Source of the DNA: Diadema setosum
Taxonomy: Eukaryota > Echinodermata > Echinoidea > Diadematoida > Diadematidae
DNA length: 64,000 nucleotides
NCBI GenBank assembly: GCA_033980235.1
Contig: CM067062.1
Location: 9,637,027 to 9,701,026, forward strand
Direction: 5' to 3'
Shown here: positions 22,880-37,800 of the stretch, piece after piece
Layout: every line of letters begins with the position of its first letter
How positions within the stretch are numbered: the stretch's first letter is position 1
The notes under the pieces: model-generated
Told to the model about the DNA's origin: nothing
What the model saw: the letters and a program-made list of their open reading frames with translations, nothing else
Databases searched by the model: none
Translations under genes and position numbers: made by a program

Positions 22880-25165
22880 GTCAGCGTAATTCCTCTTCTG
22901 TTTATTTTACTCCAACTAATAGACATGAGATTATTGATATTGTATCTTCTTTAAAAACAAGAGGAGTTCTGGTTATAATGATATAAATAATTTTATTCTT
23001 AAAGATGCTATATTTTCAGTTGCTGATCCACTTGCTCATATTTATAATTTGTCAATTTCTAATGGTGTGTTTCCTGATTAGATGACACTGGCCAAAGTAA
23101 TTCCATTATTAAAGAAGGGTGACTCAGTAATCATCGTCCAATTTCATTATTATCATCGTTGTCTAAAGTTTTGGAGAAACTCATTTATAAGAGAATTTTT
23201 AATTTTTTGAAGTTGCACACAATTTTAACTAATTCCCAATTTGGTTTACGAGAAAAACAGAGTACAACTCATGCTCTTCTATATTTCTTTGATAGAGTAG
23301 CTCACGCAATTGATAATCATTCTCATTTAATTAGTATTTTCTTGGACTTCTCCAAGGCCTTCGACAAAATTGATCACGATATTTTACTCCACAAGTTATC
23401 ACATTACGGAATACGTGGGAAGGCCTTGAAGTAGTTCAAGAGTTATTAGGAAGTAGAAAACAATGTGTTACACTCAAAGACAGTTATTCAGTAATAAGAG
23501 AAGTAAAATGTGGCATTCCACCGGGAAGTTTATGACGGCCACTTTCATTTATTGTTTATATTAATGATTTTTGTCAGACATCTGAAGTACTTTCCTTTAT
23601 CCATTTTTCCTGACGATACCAATGTATTTTGTTGCCCATAATGATGTTAATTTTCTGGTGCAAAAATTCAATTTTGAATTACAAAAAGTGAATAATTGGG
23701 TAAGAGCCAATAAATTATCGTTGAATGCCCCAAAAACGAAATATATGATTTATAGTTTTGGATGATTTTCATTTAGAAAGAGTTTCACATTTTAAATTCC
23801 TTGGAATTATTGTTGATGAAAAACTTTCCTGGAAGTTGCATATTGATTATACACATTTGCAACACAATCTCGCGTAATATAGGCGCTATAAATAGAATGA
23901 AATAGTATATCCCTCAAAAATCATTACTTATGTTATACTCGTCATTGATATTGCCTTATCTTAATTATGGTATTTTAGTTTGGGGCAACACTCACCAGAA
24001 CCTACTGGATAGAGTTTTCCTTCTACAAAAGAAAGCTCCCCGTGTCATCTGTTATCCGTCCATACCCTACCACTCAAATTTGATATTTGCCTCTAATAAG
24101 CTGCTAAAATGAAAGATTTGTTTTTATTCAATTTGGAGCAAAGATATTATGTATGTGTATAGCAACAACTCACTATTACCGTCCGTTTTCGATTCTATGT
24201 TTCTAAGAAATCAATAATTCCATGAGTATCCCACTCGACGTTCCCATGAATTTCATTTACCTCTTTTACGAACGATTTTTGCTAAGAACACACTTACATA
24301 TTTATACTGGCCCAACTTATTGGAATTTTCTGAATAATGATATTAAAAAATGCCCCTCTATATATTCATTTAAAAGGAGATTAAAGTCCTTTCTATTGCA
24401 ATTGCATAATCCCACAGAACTGAATTAGCCTGTTGGCTTATTGTAATTCCGTAAGAACTAATTGGATTACAAATAATATACTGTCATGTATTTTCTCGTC
24501 CTTGTTGTCCTGAGACACTTACAGAGTAGATTTTGTTTTATTACTTCTGCATCTATTTCTCTCTATTTCTCTATAATTCTGTATCCTTTTCACGCATCCA
24601 TTATTATTATTATTATCTTTTTTTTATTTAAATATAATCTTGTCGAGGATCGCTGTATTTGTTCTGCTTTTCTGTCAGTTGTATTTTCTTCCTGTTATGT
24701 TTAGTCTTGTCTCATTCTGTCTTGTCTTTTAGTCTCCCTTTATTATTTCCGTCGTCCCAGTCTCGTTTAATGTTTATTCGCGTGTGTATGTGTGTCTGTT
24801 TGTTACTGTCTTCTTAGTTCTTAGGGCTTCCACACTTTTTTTTTCTGACTTTTTTCCCAGCCTTTTTTTCCCCTTTTTGCATCAGTTTATTTTTTCTATT
24901 TGTCATTCTGTACCTGAGGGGCCCACATTCTACAAGCCTTGCCTTTTTAGTGGGTCCCTCCAATTTTCAATGTTTTGCGTATTGTTACATCGTCTATATC
25001 ACTTCAATCAATTTTCATGACAACGTATTTGTAACTCCAAGGTCCCATTATTATATTTTTCTCAATATACTTTGTTTTGATTATGCAACCTTATTCTCTG
25101 TTACCAAAGAAAGTGAAATATTTATGTTCTTTTCGAAATATGAAATAAAGTTTGAATTGACATTG
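22880..25165 (+). pseudogene. 5'-truncated, broken non-LTR retrotransposon (LINE)
   Basis: Reverse transcriptase pieces follow one another on the plus strand: a priming-region block (22920-23110), SKVLEKLIYKRIFNFLK with QFGLREKQSTTHAL (23159-23280), IFLDFSKAFDKIDHDILLHK (23336-23395), and a CGIPPGS block near 23510. The active-site box reads PDD in a shifted frame near 23605, then LPYLNYGILVWGNT (23945-23990) and a C-terminal WNFLNNDIKKCPS block (24320-24370). Frameshifts and stops make it inactive. A long AT-rich 3' region ends in GAAATAAAGTTTGAATTGAC (25141-25160), typical of LINE tails. CR1/L2/Jockey-like by motif style. Confidence 0.85.
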
Positions 25166-28100
25166 AAAAATCTTCCCTCTCTCGTTGATAAAATTTGGCA
25201 GAAAAAAAAGGAAGAAGAATTAAGGTTACAGTGGCTTTGGAATAAAATCTTAAATGTTTGTCTTTCGTAACGTCACTATCAAATTTGATGTTGTGTGTTC
25301 CAAGATCGGTCTACATAAGATACAAATTCCAAAATATAAAACCTTGCTTTAATCATCTCATTTCTTTCATTCGTTTGAAATACAAAACAGAATACTCAAT
25401 AGCTTCTAAAAACAGGAAATTTGTAGGTGCTCACTTCAAAAAGTTTGCGTTCTTGCTCTGATTCGCGTTGACAACTGCAGTGTAATGTTGCAACGTCTTG
25501 AATAACTTGGATTTTTCTAAGTATAGAATTAGTATTTCTGCTAAAAAAGAAGAAGAAGAAAGAACATGGTAAATGAATCCACGTGTTACAACACAGCCCC
25601 CCCCCCCCCCCCAAAAAAAAAAAAAAAAATCCTTTGTAGCTTGCGGTACATTTGTACATTGTATTCAAATAGTTAGGAATGTCAAAGGAGTTACTCTGGC
25701 AACTCCTTGGAACGCTCCACATTACAGTAGCAGCGCATAACAGTAAAGAAAATGCCTGCTTAGTGCTGTCTAAAGACATTAAAATCTTTATTTTGGTAGG
25801 CTCGTCGATCACGATCAGGGTTGGGCAAATCTAGAGTAGAGGGCAGCATTTATCATTTTAAATACATACCGGTAAACATAACGATTCCATTGGTAATGTA
25901 ACCCCCGTACCAGTTTTGCAGGTGAAGATGCTCATTTATCCACGCTGGCGACACGCCCATTGGCATCCAGTTTCCTCGACGTTCATCGCCAGCTGATACG
26001 ACTCATCCGTCTGCGGTCTTATCGCTCCGAAATAACTCCCGCCACGAGAGGCGAGAAAATGCCGACACTCCTACCCTAGCTGAACATGGACAGCTATAAA
26101 TTCATCTGATACCAATCTCCATCTTCATTCATTACACATTTGCCCAGACATATTAACATTCCGCAATTGAATTACGTCGTACAGCACCACCGTCTTGAAA
26201 GCTTGTCTGATCGAGATCCCGTATTATTGTCATAGTACATGCGGTATTAATTGTCAGAGCATGGTCAGAATGTTGCCCAAGTTTAGACTGGACCGGAGGG
26301 TGTCGTGTTGCAGGCAAGCTTGGTAAATTTCGTTTCACAGAAGAGAACTGGAGGCAATCTGTATACCGGTACTCACATATCTATGTTGGAGGAGATACCA
26401 TGGAGGGCTTCGGTTGCTCACCTTGTGAATTTGTTTACATCAGAGATAAAACACACACACTACGAACAAATGTCGAGGCACACATACATTTAAAAAAAAA
26501 AATACACACCCGTATAAGAGGCCCGACATAGCGAGACGAGATGTTCACCCATCCAGTCAGCTCACCGTTCAGTATGTTTTTGTTTGTTTGTTTGTTTGTT
26601 TGTTTTAATCCTGAGGCCTCTGGAATGTGTATTAGATAATTCTACCTTGGACGCCAGTTCAAGCACAGTCAATATTTGTAGCAGCGGATGGAATTTCATG
26701 ACACTGATCAGTCTCTGTATCTTTTTCATCAAATGAGTATGTTTATTTCTTGCAAGAATTGCATTGTTTCCCATACTGATATAAAATCATCTGCGCTACT
26801 CTTCCTAATAGTATTTGCGTACCCGCAAATTTTATTTCAAATTGCCATGGTTGCTAAATTTCTGTAATACCAATGCATATACTGATACAGACACCAACTT
26901 TAACCAGAGATAAGCATTATCAGCTGCATAAAACTGCAGTTCGAGTTGACGATGAAATCTGACATACTGTATTTATACAATTCAACTCACTGTTCATCTT
27001 CACAGTTCAAATTGTTCATATGGACAATCACATTATCAAATTACCCAAGTGGCATATGCATTGCACTTTATTGATATACAGTATTATGCATATCATATTA
27101 GAGCAATACTAACATGACTAAAGCATTATTCTGTTTAGAACAAACATAAATATACATAAGTATATGGGCTAAAATATTTCTGCACATGTCAAGAGCTGTT
27201 GTATAAAATATGTACATCTACAATCTAGTCACAGTCTATTATATCAACAGCTAAAATATTCAGACATTTGTGAATATATGGCTGAAAGAATGATCTACAA
27301 TTATGACGAGCATCTGCACGATCATTCCAATGATGTCTAACCTTTTAAATCATTAGGCACTTTTCCAGTTTGGTGTATGTTGCCCCATGGAGAAAGAAAT
27401 ACAGATTTCTGCAAAATGTGTCAATGACATCCTGTATAATAGTGAACCTAAAGAAGACTTGGAACAATAAGATAAACACACAGAGAAAAGAAGTAACTAA
27501 ACAATACATTTATTAATTGATAACTAGTTTTTTTTTTTTTTTTGCTTTTGAGAGTAAGAAATAAAGACATGGCAATCTAAGTCGACATGATTTTTTTTCT
27601 TCTTTCTACAAAGTTGTATTTTTTCCTAGACTTGGGGGAATGTTGCTTATTCTTAATAATGATGCTTTCAATGTAAATGCAGATTCCTATGACAAAGCAT
27701 GCTGTTAAAGTACTGTTTCATAGGTAAATTACGGGCCATTTCCAACAGCTTTTGATGATTTACGACAGCGGAATAATGGCATATCCGTAGCCAAGCATGT
27801 GGTGCATGCACACTACCAGTCATCGCTCCCAACAGAATGGGAAATTAATTGCGTGTTTGGGGCTGTCTGTGTAAACACTGCCCTCTCCAGCAACACGTTC
27901 ACACTGCTCAATTCATCATGGTCCCGTGGGCACTTGGATCCACTTTTGAACCCATCCTTCAACATGCCGTCACAAGGAATCATAAACCTGACAAAGCACA
28001 TATTCATTGTGGAAAAAAAAATCAACAACGCCCACCTTACAGTCCTCATGCCGTAATGGATTAAAAACCAATAAAACTAAGAGTCTGATCATTAGCACTC

Positions 28101-28743
28101 AAGATATTGACTGAAACACAGGCTGTGCAGAGTACGGACCTTAATTCCAAACCAACCAGGGCGGCCTCCAATTTACGCCAGCACAGCAGCAACTTTTTAC
28201 AAACGTTGGACAGATTTATGGGTGTTCTGCAAAAGAATTACTCCATATTTCGCTGACCTCATGGTTTCGTAACATGAAACAGCAAGTATTATTTCAATAT
28301 GTATGACGTGTTTATCTACTCGGCAAATGATATTGCACAATGCCGAGAAATGCATCATCCTAAATACACTCTTTTTCTTCGAATATGACAACGAAAACGG
28401 TGCAACCAAATTCATGGTGACTTTGGACTTTGCTTATAGATAAAAACTATTTTTCTTATATTTCCAGCAAATCTCTTGAGAACGAAATTTCTTTTTTTTT
28501 TTCTGAACACAACAAATATGAAATACAATACATGAATTCATATGCACAGATATCAGCTTCAGTTATTCGAGGCTACATTCCACATCAGCATTTATATCTC
28601 AGCAAGATATGATATGTATTTTTGAGAAAGAAAGGCAGTCTGTAAAATTTTCTTTCATGCACCATCAGTAGTAATATCATAATAATGAAAAAAAAAATGG
28701 CACAAGGAATATAATATATACAATATATCTATCTATCTATCTA

Positions 28744-28943
28744 CTGTAAAAGTGGAAATTTTCATGGAAATTTTCGCGCAACCAGAAGCTAGAGCGAAAA
28801 TGAAAGCACGCGAATATTTTTGCGTGCTTTATGTTCCAGTAGTTGACGTCTTGATTCCGCGGAATTATTAAAAAAACATGTGAAACTCTTCTTACCTGGC
28901 CAAGCTCGAAAAATTAGTCGCGCGAAAATATCCACTTTTACAG
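28744..28943. mobile_element. Tc1/mariner-type MITE, CTGTAAAAGTGGA ends
   Basis: Inverted ends CTGTAAAAGTGGA (28744-28756) and TCCACTTTTACAG (28931-28943) are flanked by TA at 28742-28743 and 28944-28945. Inner blocks rich in TTTTCGCG are also inverted. 200 bp, non-coding. A TA duplication points to Tc1/mariner. Confidence 0.8.
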
Positions 28944-30074
28944 TATTTATCTATCGACCTATCAATCTATCTTCATATGTTATATGTATACAGATCATAA
29001 ACAGCCAACTTTGCTTAAAACCCATCCACTTACATAAATTTCAACTTTTACACAAAGTCAGGATAAAACATTCAGGATAAAACAATTTTCTTTGACAGCA
29101 AGTTTTAGGCTTAGCCAAGTTTTGACTTGTGCGGGGTAGACTTACACAAGGTTGACTGTACCTACCTACACACACACACACACATTATACATACATACAT
29201 ACATACATACATACATACATACATGCAAACATACATATACATATACATGGCATGTCAGCATGTTCACACATTATGATACCATTACTAGTCATGGGAAAGC
29301 AGAACTCACTCAAGCTAAGTAACTACATGTATGAAATATTTTCAAGGTACTGCGACTGAAATATGAAAACTGATACATTGTACAACCAATGTATTCATAC
29401 TCTGACAGGAATGTCTGTCACCAAAGAAGAAATAAGACATTAATCACACTGCCTGTACAGTGTGTCAATGCCTTTCCTGCTCTCATATGTCTGCCTTCGA
29501 AATTTCAATCGTACCTCCAAATCAATTTTTTGTCCAGACAGGTATATGATGAAAAACAACGAATTGTCTTTGGTCTACATTAAAGCCACAATCTTGTTTC
29601 ACATGGAGCAAAACATTGAAGATGAATATTTCACTTTCTCCTTGCAAAAGTTACGTCCTTTCATTCTTTGTTTTTTCTGATATTGTGCAGAGGTTAATAC
29701 TCCTTTATGCTCCCCGTTTCAAAAGTGTGCTACCTCAATTACTGATACAATGATTACTTCATCTTCCACAGTGGGAAGTATCCTATCCAAGGAAATTTGA
29801 TCTTCGAATGGAAAACTAATTGTTATACATTTCTCGTAAGTTGAATTGATTATCACAAGCACGTACAACAAAAATGGACATTTTGGCATCGGATTAGAGT
29901 TGACGTGCAGATTGATCAATGAAGTAACTGTAGGGGCTATGTATCACTTCAGCGGCCCATAACATTTTGGGAACCAGTTATGAACATGCTGAAAGACAAA
30001 ACTCTTCTTATCCATGACAAGTCAGGACTCTGCTTATGCAATTAGTATGTACTGCTAAGACTCTTAAACCTTAA

Positions 30075-30159
30075 CTCCTTGAGGACGGTTTGATTTTGCT
30101 ACAACATGCATTTCCCATAGACGCTTGCATGAGATTTCTCAGGACTTGTCCTCAACGGG
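30075..30159. mobile_element. 85-bp TTAA-flanked MITE
   Basis: CTCCTTGAGGAC at 30075 and GTCCTCAACGGG ending at 30159 are inverted, flanked by TTAA at 30071-30074 and 30160-30163. A diverged reverse-oriented relative lies at 39180-39267. TTAA duplication is the signature of piggyBac-type (also some Kolobok) insertion. Confidence 0.7.
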
Positions 30160-30243
30160 TTAAGCTGAATCCATCCATCCTTTGGTATGTGAAGACTCAG
30201 AACTCTTGCCATTATCAGCTCTACCTGTAGCTGACTGCTTCGA

Positions 30244-31203
30244 TCAAAACCGTGTTTGATCACAGATGTGGTTGAAGTTTCTGCAGGATGTAAAACAAAG
30301 ATTTGTTTTCATGGTAAAAACAAATAAACTTTAATGGAAATAGTTTGTTTGCTTCCTCACAAACTAACACAGAAACAGTTACATAGACAGGTAAACCAAT
30401 AGAAAAATAAATCAATCAAGAGACATATGAATGAACGGATAAAACAAACAAAATCAAACGTATTACGCAAATGATCATTCAATTTGCATAAACAGAATAC
30501 ATGTACAAACACTCTTCTTTCTCTTTTGGCAAACCTAGCAGTGAGATATCGCTTCTTCCCTTGTAGGATTGACATTTACGTGTGTGACATGTCAGCTTAT
30601 CTGATCATCTGAAGGCACTTGCTTGTATCTGGGCATGTCAAATTTGCAGGGGGGGGGGGGGAAATGATATAAAACTTAGTATGTGAAATATACTAATTCT
30701 GCTGTTCACATTGGAATATATTTTTATAGAACTTTGTTATAAACAAGGACCTACAAACATCACAATTAGCTTTCCATATACACAAAAATGTATAGCATAA
30801 AGAGTAGGGACTTGCACAATCAACTAGTTATACAACCTTGGTTTTGTTCTCCATATATGACCTCTTTATAATGAGGTTCACTTGTACAACATGATGTTAT
30901 GGCAATAGGAGGGACTCAATATCACACTGAGTGGCAAAATCACTAATCACTGTTCCATGACAGATCAGGTTTCAGTACCCTTCTCTGCTGATGTGTGCAG
31001 AAAGTATGCCATTGTCTGAGAAGTCAGTCAGCAAGCTTTAATGCAATGAGGGTTGATGGCCCCCAAGTTATTCTGAAAACCCAATGCCTAGCATCAGGCC
31101 CAGGAGGGGGTAAAGAGAAACACTCACGCGGCATGGTGTGGCTTGTTGTACTGTGTCCTGCAATTCTTTCCCCAGTGACAGTTTGCTCTTGCTGCTATGT
31201 GGG
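30244..31203 (-). other. CHFR: CHFR C-terminal PBZ zinc finger, exons 19-20
   Basis: The last 37 residues contain NCHWGKNCRTQ and FNHICDQTRF-stop. The C2H2 ligands of the poly(ADP-ribose)-binding zinc finger map to C626, C632, H641 and H647. The final coding exon is only 37 nt and sits 847 nt beyond exon 19. It was found by its match to the conserved FNHICxQTRF end and its fitting acceptor and phase. Confidence 0.92.
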
Positions 31204-34200
31204 CTGCATTGTGTGAGGAAGACAACACAAGTGAAATGTGACCCTGCATCACAAAATGCACAGAAAGTCACCAGACATGAAATTTTAGTTAAGAGCATAA
31301 CCTAAAATGATGTATAACTCAAATCAAATGGACTCTCCTATCTAAATATTGGAAAGAAAACACACACTCAGGAAAATTGTGAACTGAGAAAAGAGACTCT
31401 GAAGTGCCAGTGTCTATTCAAGCGCTAAATCTTTACCAAGCCGCGCTGGCTGTGCAACGAATGGGACAAAAAACAGGATGTAAACCACCAAAATAACAAC
31501 AATGAAGGGATTATCAGATTAAACTGAAATTAAGCGTGCCTTATTAACACATTCCGTTCATAATTGACACTAACTTTCAAAGCAGTAGCATCATCCTTTC
31601 AAAAGTTATTAGAGTTGAAAGTGAAGAGTGTGTACAAGGTTTTTAAGAAATGAAAAGGGGACTCTAAAAACACACCTTATCACACTATTCTACCAAAAAA
31701 TGTTCAAGATAAACTGCTAAAAAACACACTTTCTGGCCCGTTTTATGATCCCAAATTTTAGCATAATGTAGAAGAAGACTTGCTCTTTCAGAAAATATGA
31801 AAAAGTCAAGATCGGTTAGGTTGACCCATTTCACCTAGTATTTTCAGTCCTCACACAAAATCAGTGTGTGCGACTTTTTGTTTGTTTTGTTGTGCACGGT
31901 CACATATATAACATTAACAAAATACCACATCACAGGAATCAAGCAACTCAATGCATCATATCTGGAATTATACAAACGCCTTAACTGATTGTTGCTTATC
32001 CCTGTGGCCAACTGCTCAACATGCAATATTTGCTCAAGAGAACTACTGCATGCTTTCATTGTTGGCCATGCAATTTTTGTCGAGCGGTTTTGAATACTGC
32101 CCTCTAACGTGACATCAACCACGTGCATCTACTCCTATGAAATACTTTTAACTAAACTCATAATCTTGGACCATAGTTCTCCTCTGATGTCATAATAAAC
32201 ATACTTTGCAGTGTGTGCTCAATCACTTATTGATTTCATCAAACCGTCACTTCCTTGTACAACTGTATCATTTGCTTTTCCTGAAAACACAGTTGCAATT
32301 ACTGTACTACATGTATATTCAGAAACCAACCCTCTGTAATGTCTGAGGTCCTGCACTAAACAAATAATGAACGGTCTTTACTCACATGAAGGAACAAGAT
32401 CTTGCAATCGGTACAAAATCTTGCACCAAGGCATTCGTGACCACTCACTATTTATACTGATAGATTGACAAGCTGAAATAACACAAGTGGATAATAATGG
32501 AGAAAGCACTACAAAGTAGCTGTCCTCTTCTAAGTGGAGATGATAAATGCTTCATTGAGAATCGAATCATAAAGATAGCGTTGACAGGATTAGGAGTTGT
32601 TTGACAAGTCTAACACTCGTCCATCACTTTTGAGTGCATGAAATTTCACTGAGCTGCCAAAGCTGACAACCTGAACGAATGATTGATTGATTCATGGGGC
32701 AGTTCTGACTCCATCACAGTATTTTGCATGGACAGACTTTTGCCATATATGTTCCCATCACTTACAGCCACATGTAAATCTTGTTTATTTGAATTGATTT
32801 TGATAAAAACATTCAAAAAAAGAGGAAATTCAATGCTATTGAACCCTGTCAAGTGCATGTATAACCCGGCAGGTATGGGAAAGAGGTTCCATCGAGGGTC
32901 TGAGGCTTACCAGGGAGGTCGGAGGCAGGGATTGACACTCTGTACTCGTAAGCTAGGTCCCTGAAGATTGGCCAGGCACACATGAAACACATAGGGGTCT
33001 CTCCTGTCAAGTTATGCTGCCTTGTTTCTGAGGGAGCAACCAGATGACATTGAACACACATTAGCTGGCAATTGTACATGTTAATGATCACTGCACAAAT
33101 TAATGCACTTTACGTGAATATGTATGGGTATCAAAATTAATTTCTTATGTTTTTTATTGTTTTATCAATTTTTTATGTATTTCTTTGTTTTTTCGAAACT
33201 TTTGTTTTTGTTGTTTTTTTTCAGCAGAATTTGTCATACACATTTTTTGAAGCATAATTATACTAAAATAAATTGATTTCAGCCATTAAAATTAAAAATA
33301 TGAATCTTTATATGAATTAATTGAAAAAACACAATTTGTATTGACTTTGTACACAAAATCACGTTTTTGAGCAATTTTGGGGTTGACGAAAATTTTTTGA
33401 AGGGGCATGGCTTCGGAACGGTATGCCCGGGCGCGACAAATTTGGTCTCAAAAGTTGCGCAAGACTTGAAAGTAAACAGTCAGTGAGTGGTGCGGTCAAA
33501 AAATTTTGCACGCTGGAATGGTCGCGGAATTCGTCGAGGGGGGGGATTATGCCCCCCCCCCCCACCCCAATGTAAGTTAGGGTTAAGAGGAAGGGAGGAG
33601 CAGTTAGACATAGCTACATTTCAACAGGTATTCGGTTGTCCAGTCTTTTGGACCTTCATTAGGATCCCGATTGAGTTGACTAGAGAAAATCAATCCTTAC
33701 AGCAACTCTCTGCACAAAACAATATGGGTAGAATAATTACAATGCTTGTAAAGCATGGTAAACTATTAAACAATTTCACAGTTAGTTAATTTCGGTGAAA
33801 AAACACTATATTTGGGTATCATACAATAATAACATCTAGCGTCACATCAGATAGATCTTTACATGATGTAGGAGGCATATCTACCCTAAAGTTATGTAAT
33901 ATGCACATTATGACAACTCATGAATTGTACGTAAAAATTAAAAAAAATTAAAAAACAACTTTTCTCTCTTACGAGGTGAAGAAATGCTGCCAGCATCCAG
34001 CTTGTCAACGCATTTCCTCAGAATCTCCTTGGCTGTAGTGGCCCCATTACTCCTCATGTAGTCCTGTGAAAAGAACATAAGAGAGATAAAGACTAGAGAG
34101 CCATAGCTTAATAAAATGTTGCTTTTCAATGATTCTAATCACTGTCAAGTTGACAATAATGTAAAGAATAAAGAGCAGAAGAAAATTCTAAATACCTTCT

Positions 34201-34802
34201 ATTGCATTTCAAGTGAAAACTGATATACAGAAACATGAAAGAATCATATCTAGCAGTATAAAGCCAGATTACTAATTCATTCCATTAACAGATTTTTTTT
34301 TTTTCAGAGATTTCATTTTAACTGAGGATCATCAATTCTTTTTCTTTAATTTTCATTTCAGATTCATTTGAATACTTACACCCCATTTACATGTGTAACA
34401 CACATTACCATAGTAACTGAAACCCCCCCCCCCAAAAAAAAAAAACAACAACAAATGCTTGGAGAGCACAGACCTCTATCAAGCAGCTCATTTTTATCCA
34501 TAAATGTATGCCGAGATTGAACAATTTGACAAGGAAGCCTTGCGTTAACCTCATCAGCTCCAAATATGCGCAGCTTAAACTCCCAAGTTCATTGGCCCTA
34601 TTTGCCAAAAGATAAAAAATCCTTCAAAAATTCATCAAAATTCTGGGATCACTATCAAAATCATATCATCTTTTCTTGTAAATTTCATCAAAACCTGTTT
34701 ACAACTTTTTGAGTTATTTTGCAAAAGACATTATCAGCACTATTATTATTATTATTATTATTACTTAATCATTGCTACTACTACTTCTCTTTTTACTACT
34801 TC

Positions 34803-34860
<58 letters not shown>

Positions 34861-37800
34861 TCATTATCATTATCATCATCATTATTATTATTAATAATAT
34901 TATTAATATACTATTACTATTATTATTGTTATAACATAAATATTATCATTATCATTACTTACATCTGTATCACAAATGTACTTACAATGAATACTTGAGT
35001 CTCAAATGTGTTGCGGTTGATAATATCATGCAAGACTTGATCTTGAAGATGCATCTCTGAAGAAAAGCAATGAGCAAAGAAACATACAATTAAAACACAC
35101 ATCAACCTTGCAACAACAGATCCTAAATCAAGCATGAAATCAGAACACTTTTACTACAAAAATCCAAACTAAACACAACAGACCCAGGAATAAGATTCAA
35201 AGAAAGTATCTGCCAAATTTTGAGATCTGGACCAATAAATGGACGGACGAACGGAAGGACAGACGGACAGGATGGACAACCCGAAAACATAATGCCTCTG
35301 GCGACACTTCGTGGCGGAGGCATAAAGACCAACCATATTCCATTAAATGTTAAATATCAGTACGTATTGAAATTCCCTACAGTCCCTTTTAATACAGACC
35401 TTTTAATTTGTTGAGACAGCCGTAACAGTTGTGCTTCCGGCAACCCCAGTACAAATGGCAGAAGTATCGTCTGCATACACCACCTTAGATGGAAATGTTC
35501 ACAGAAGGAAAAGATAAACATCATCAATGCTCTCAGATGGATGGATGTTGGGCCAATTTTTATTATCTGCCATATGAAATATAAGCTGCTGTATCTATGA
35601 GACAACATTAAATATCATCTTGTGTAGCAAAGACTGCTCTTCAACTCATTCTACATAAAGTTAAAGGACAAGTTCACCCTCATAGACATGTGGATTGAGT
35701 GAATGTGGCAATATTAATCAAACACATCAGCAAGAGTTTGAGGAAAGTTGGACAATCCATTTAAAAGTTATGAATTTTTGAAGTTTCTGCTTAGCCACTG
35801 CTGGATGAGAAGGCTACTACAGCTTGCGATGTCATATGTGTACAACGATATAAGGAAAATTCAAGATATTTTCACTTTTCTCGCATAATAAAAGAACACT
35901 TGACTTCCCTCTTTCAGAAGGCAAGGGGGAATAATATTACCCTTAACCCTAACTAGGCCGGGCTATTTAGGTAGTTGATAGAGCCGGGGGGGCCTCCCAG
36001 GCCCCCCCTCCAGATCTCGGCCGTCGACCGCGCGATCGCGACGAAAATTGGTACACGCATTGCCTATGATGTAATCTAAAATACCATGAAGTTAATTTTT
36101 CAAAAAAAATCATCATTTATGCTAAATTATGCTAATTTATGCATGATGATGCATAAAATCAGACTATTTGGTATAAATCACAAAAAAAAAGCTCAAAACA
36201 GGCACATTTTTTGTGTAAATATTCTTCTTAGTGTCCTTGGCAAATGTAATTGAAAAAAATTGTGATGTCAGAAAAAATTCTTCAGTATTTTATTGTTTTT
36301 TTGAATTTCTTATGTATTTCCTTGTTTTTTCGACTTTATGTTTTTCATTGCTTTTTCGACGAAATTTGTCCGCGACATCGCTCCAAACAAGAAAGTATGT
36401 TATTCATTGATTTTAATCAATAAAACACCAAAATAATCATGCTTTTATGAAATTTGCCAGTAAGCACAGTTTGCATTGAAATTGCACACGAATTAACGTT
36501 TTTGAGCAATTTTTGGTCTGACATGCATGTACATATTTATGCGTAACTTCGGAACCGCGCGCCCGGACGTCGCAAATTTGGTGTCATAAGATGCGGGAGA
36601 CTTGAAAGAAAAAAGTCACGAAACGTCGCGGCGATAGCTTTTTGCGATTACGATGCATCGCGCGGAACGTCGAGGGGGGGGCCTCGGAGGCCCCCCCGGC
36701 CTAGTTAGGGTTAACATACGTCAGTGACAAGTTGAGGAAATGTGCACTTTTTTCAAAAAGTAAACTTTTGTGAAATTCTCTTCATATTTTCCTTATATAT
36801 TTTTGTATGTATGTGACATCATACACTGTAGTAGCCTTCTCATCCAGCAGTGACTGTGCATATACTTTAAAAATTCATAACTTTTGAACGGATTGATCGA
36901 TTTTCTCGATTAATATGCTTTTTACATAGGTCTAGGCCCTAGGAGAAGTACTAACTGTTAGATTTAACATTCGACTCACCGTAGATTTCTTGCATACAGA
37001 GTGATAACCTTGTTTACGTACAGCTAGCTCAGCTGCGGATGTGCGCATTGCTAGCTACTTTCTGCGTTCAGTGCTCTATGCGCGCATTCGATGAAAGGTT
37101 TGGCCTTGTCCTACTACGTCCCTCGCGGCGCACATCTCTGCGTAGACAAAGTGTAGGCATGCTGTAAGCGATCAGTGTAGTGGCACAACTGTGCTACTAT
37201 ACGAAAGTTTTCCCATAATCATGTCATGCAATCTATTAAAACAATCACAGCCCATATCTTACTCTACCTATTTACTATAGACAAATGAATACCCCTGGTA
37301 GACAGGTTGACAGATGAATAGATAGATAGATAGAAAGAGAGATGGATAAATGAATAGATAGACATATATGGATTGATAAATAATGATATATGAATAATAG
37401 ATATATCCGATAGATGGAAAGTCAGATGGATAGAAAGATAGAGAGATAGATAAACAGATGAATAGAAGAGAACAAGAGACCCGCGGGTCTAGCACTCACC
37501 TGAGTATCGCAAGTTCACCTTTCACGCAGTCACTAATCTAAATTATTCACAGTTCTACTAAAATTTGACCAGGCATTCTCAAGTAGAAGATGAAAATGTA
37601 CAATAAAAAAAAGGGCCCAATTTTTTAAGATTCCTTAATTTGGGGGGATTGGGACCCCCTGGGGCCCTCTGGGTGGGGCATGGTGCCCATTTTGATAAAT
37701 TGAGATCCTGACCCCCTAGGGATGCTACCTGCCAAGTTTGACGAAAATCCATCATGAGGTTTTCAGGAAGAAGATGAAAATGTACAATTCAGGCCCCCAT

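Larger units (their letters stand above)
25166..30243. other. Intergenic stretch downstream of CHFR
   Basis: I find no gene. The stretch holds a C-run followed by an A-run at about 25597-25629, (GTTT)n at about 26578-26604, a TA-flanked MITE (28744-28943), (CATA)n at about 29190-29224 and a TTAA-flanked MITE (30075-30159). No AATAAA on the minus strand was seen within 1 kb below the CHFR stop. Candidates lie only at 27508 and 27068, so the CHFR 3' UTR end is undetermined. Confidence 0.5.

Noticed and set aside
27799..28056. Overlapping plus and minus ORFs near 27.8-28.1 kb
   Set aside because: No recognised family, no splice support, and frames on both strands are equally open.
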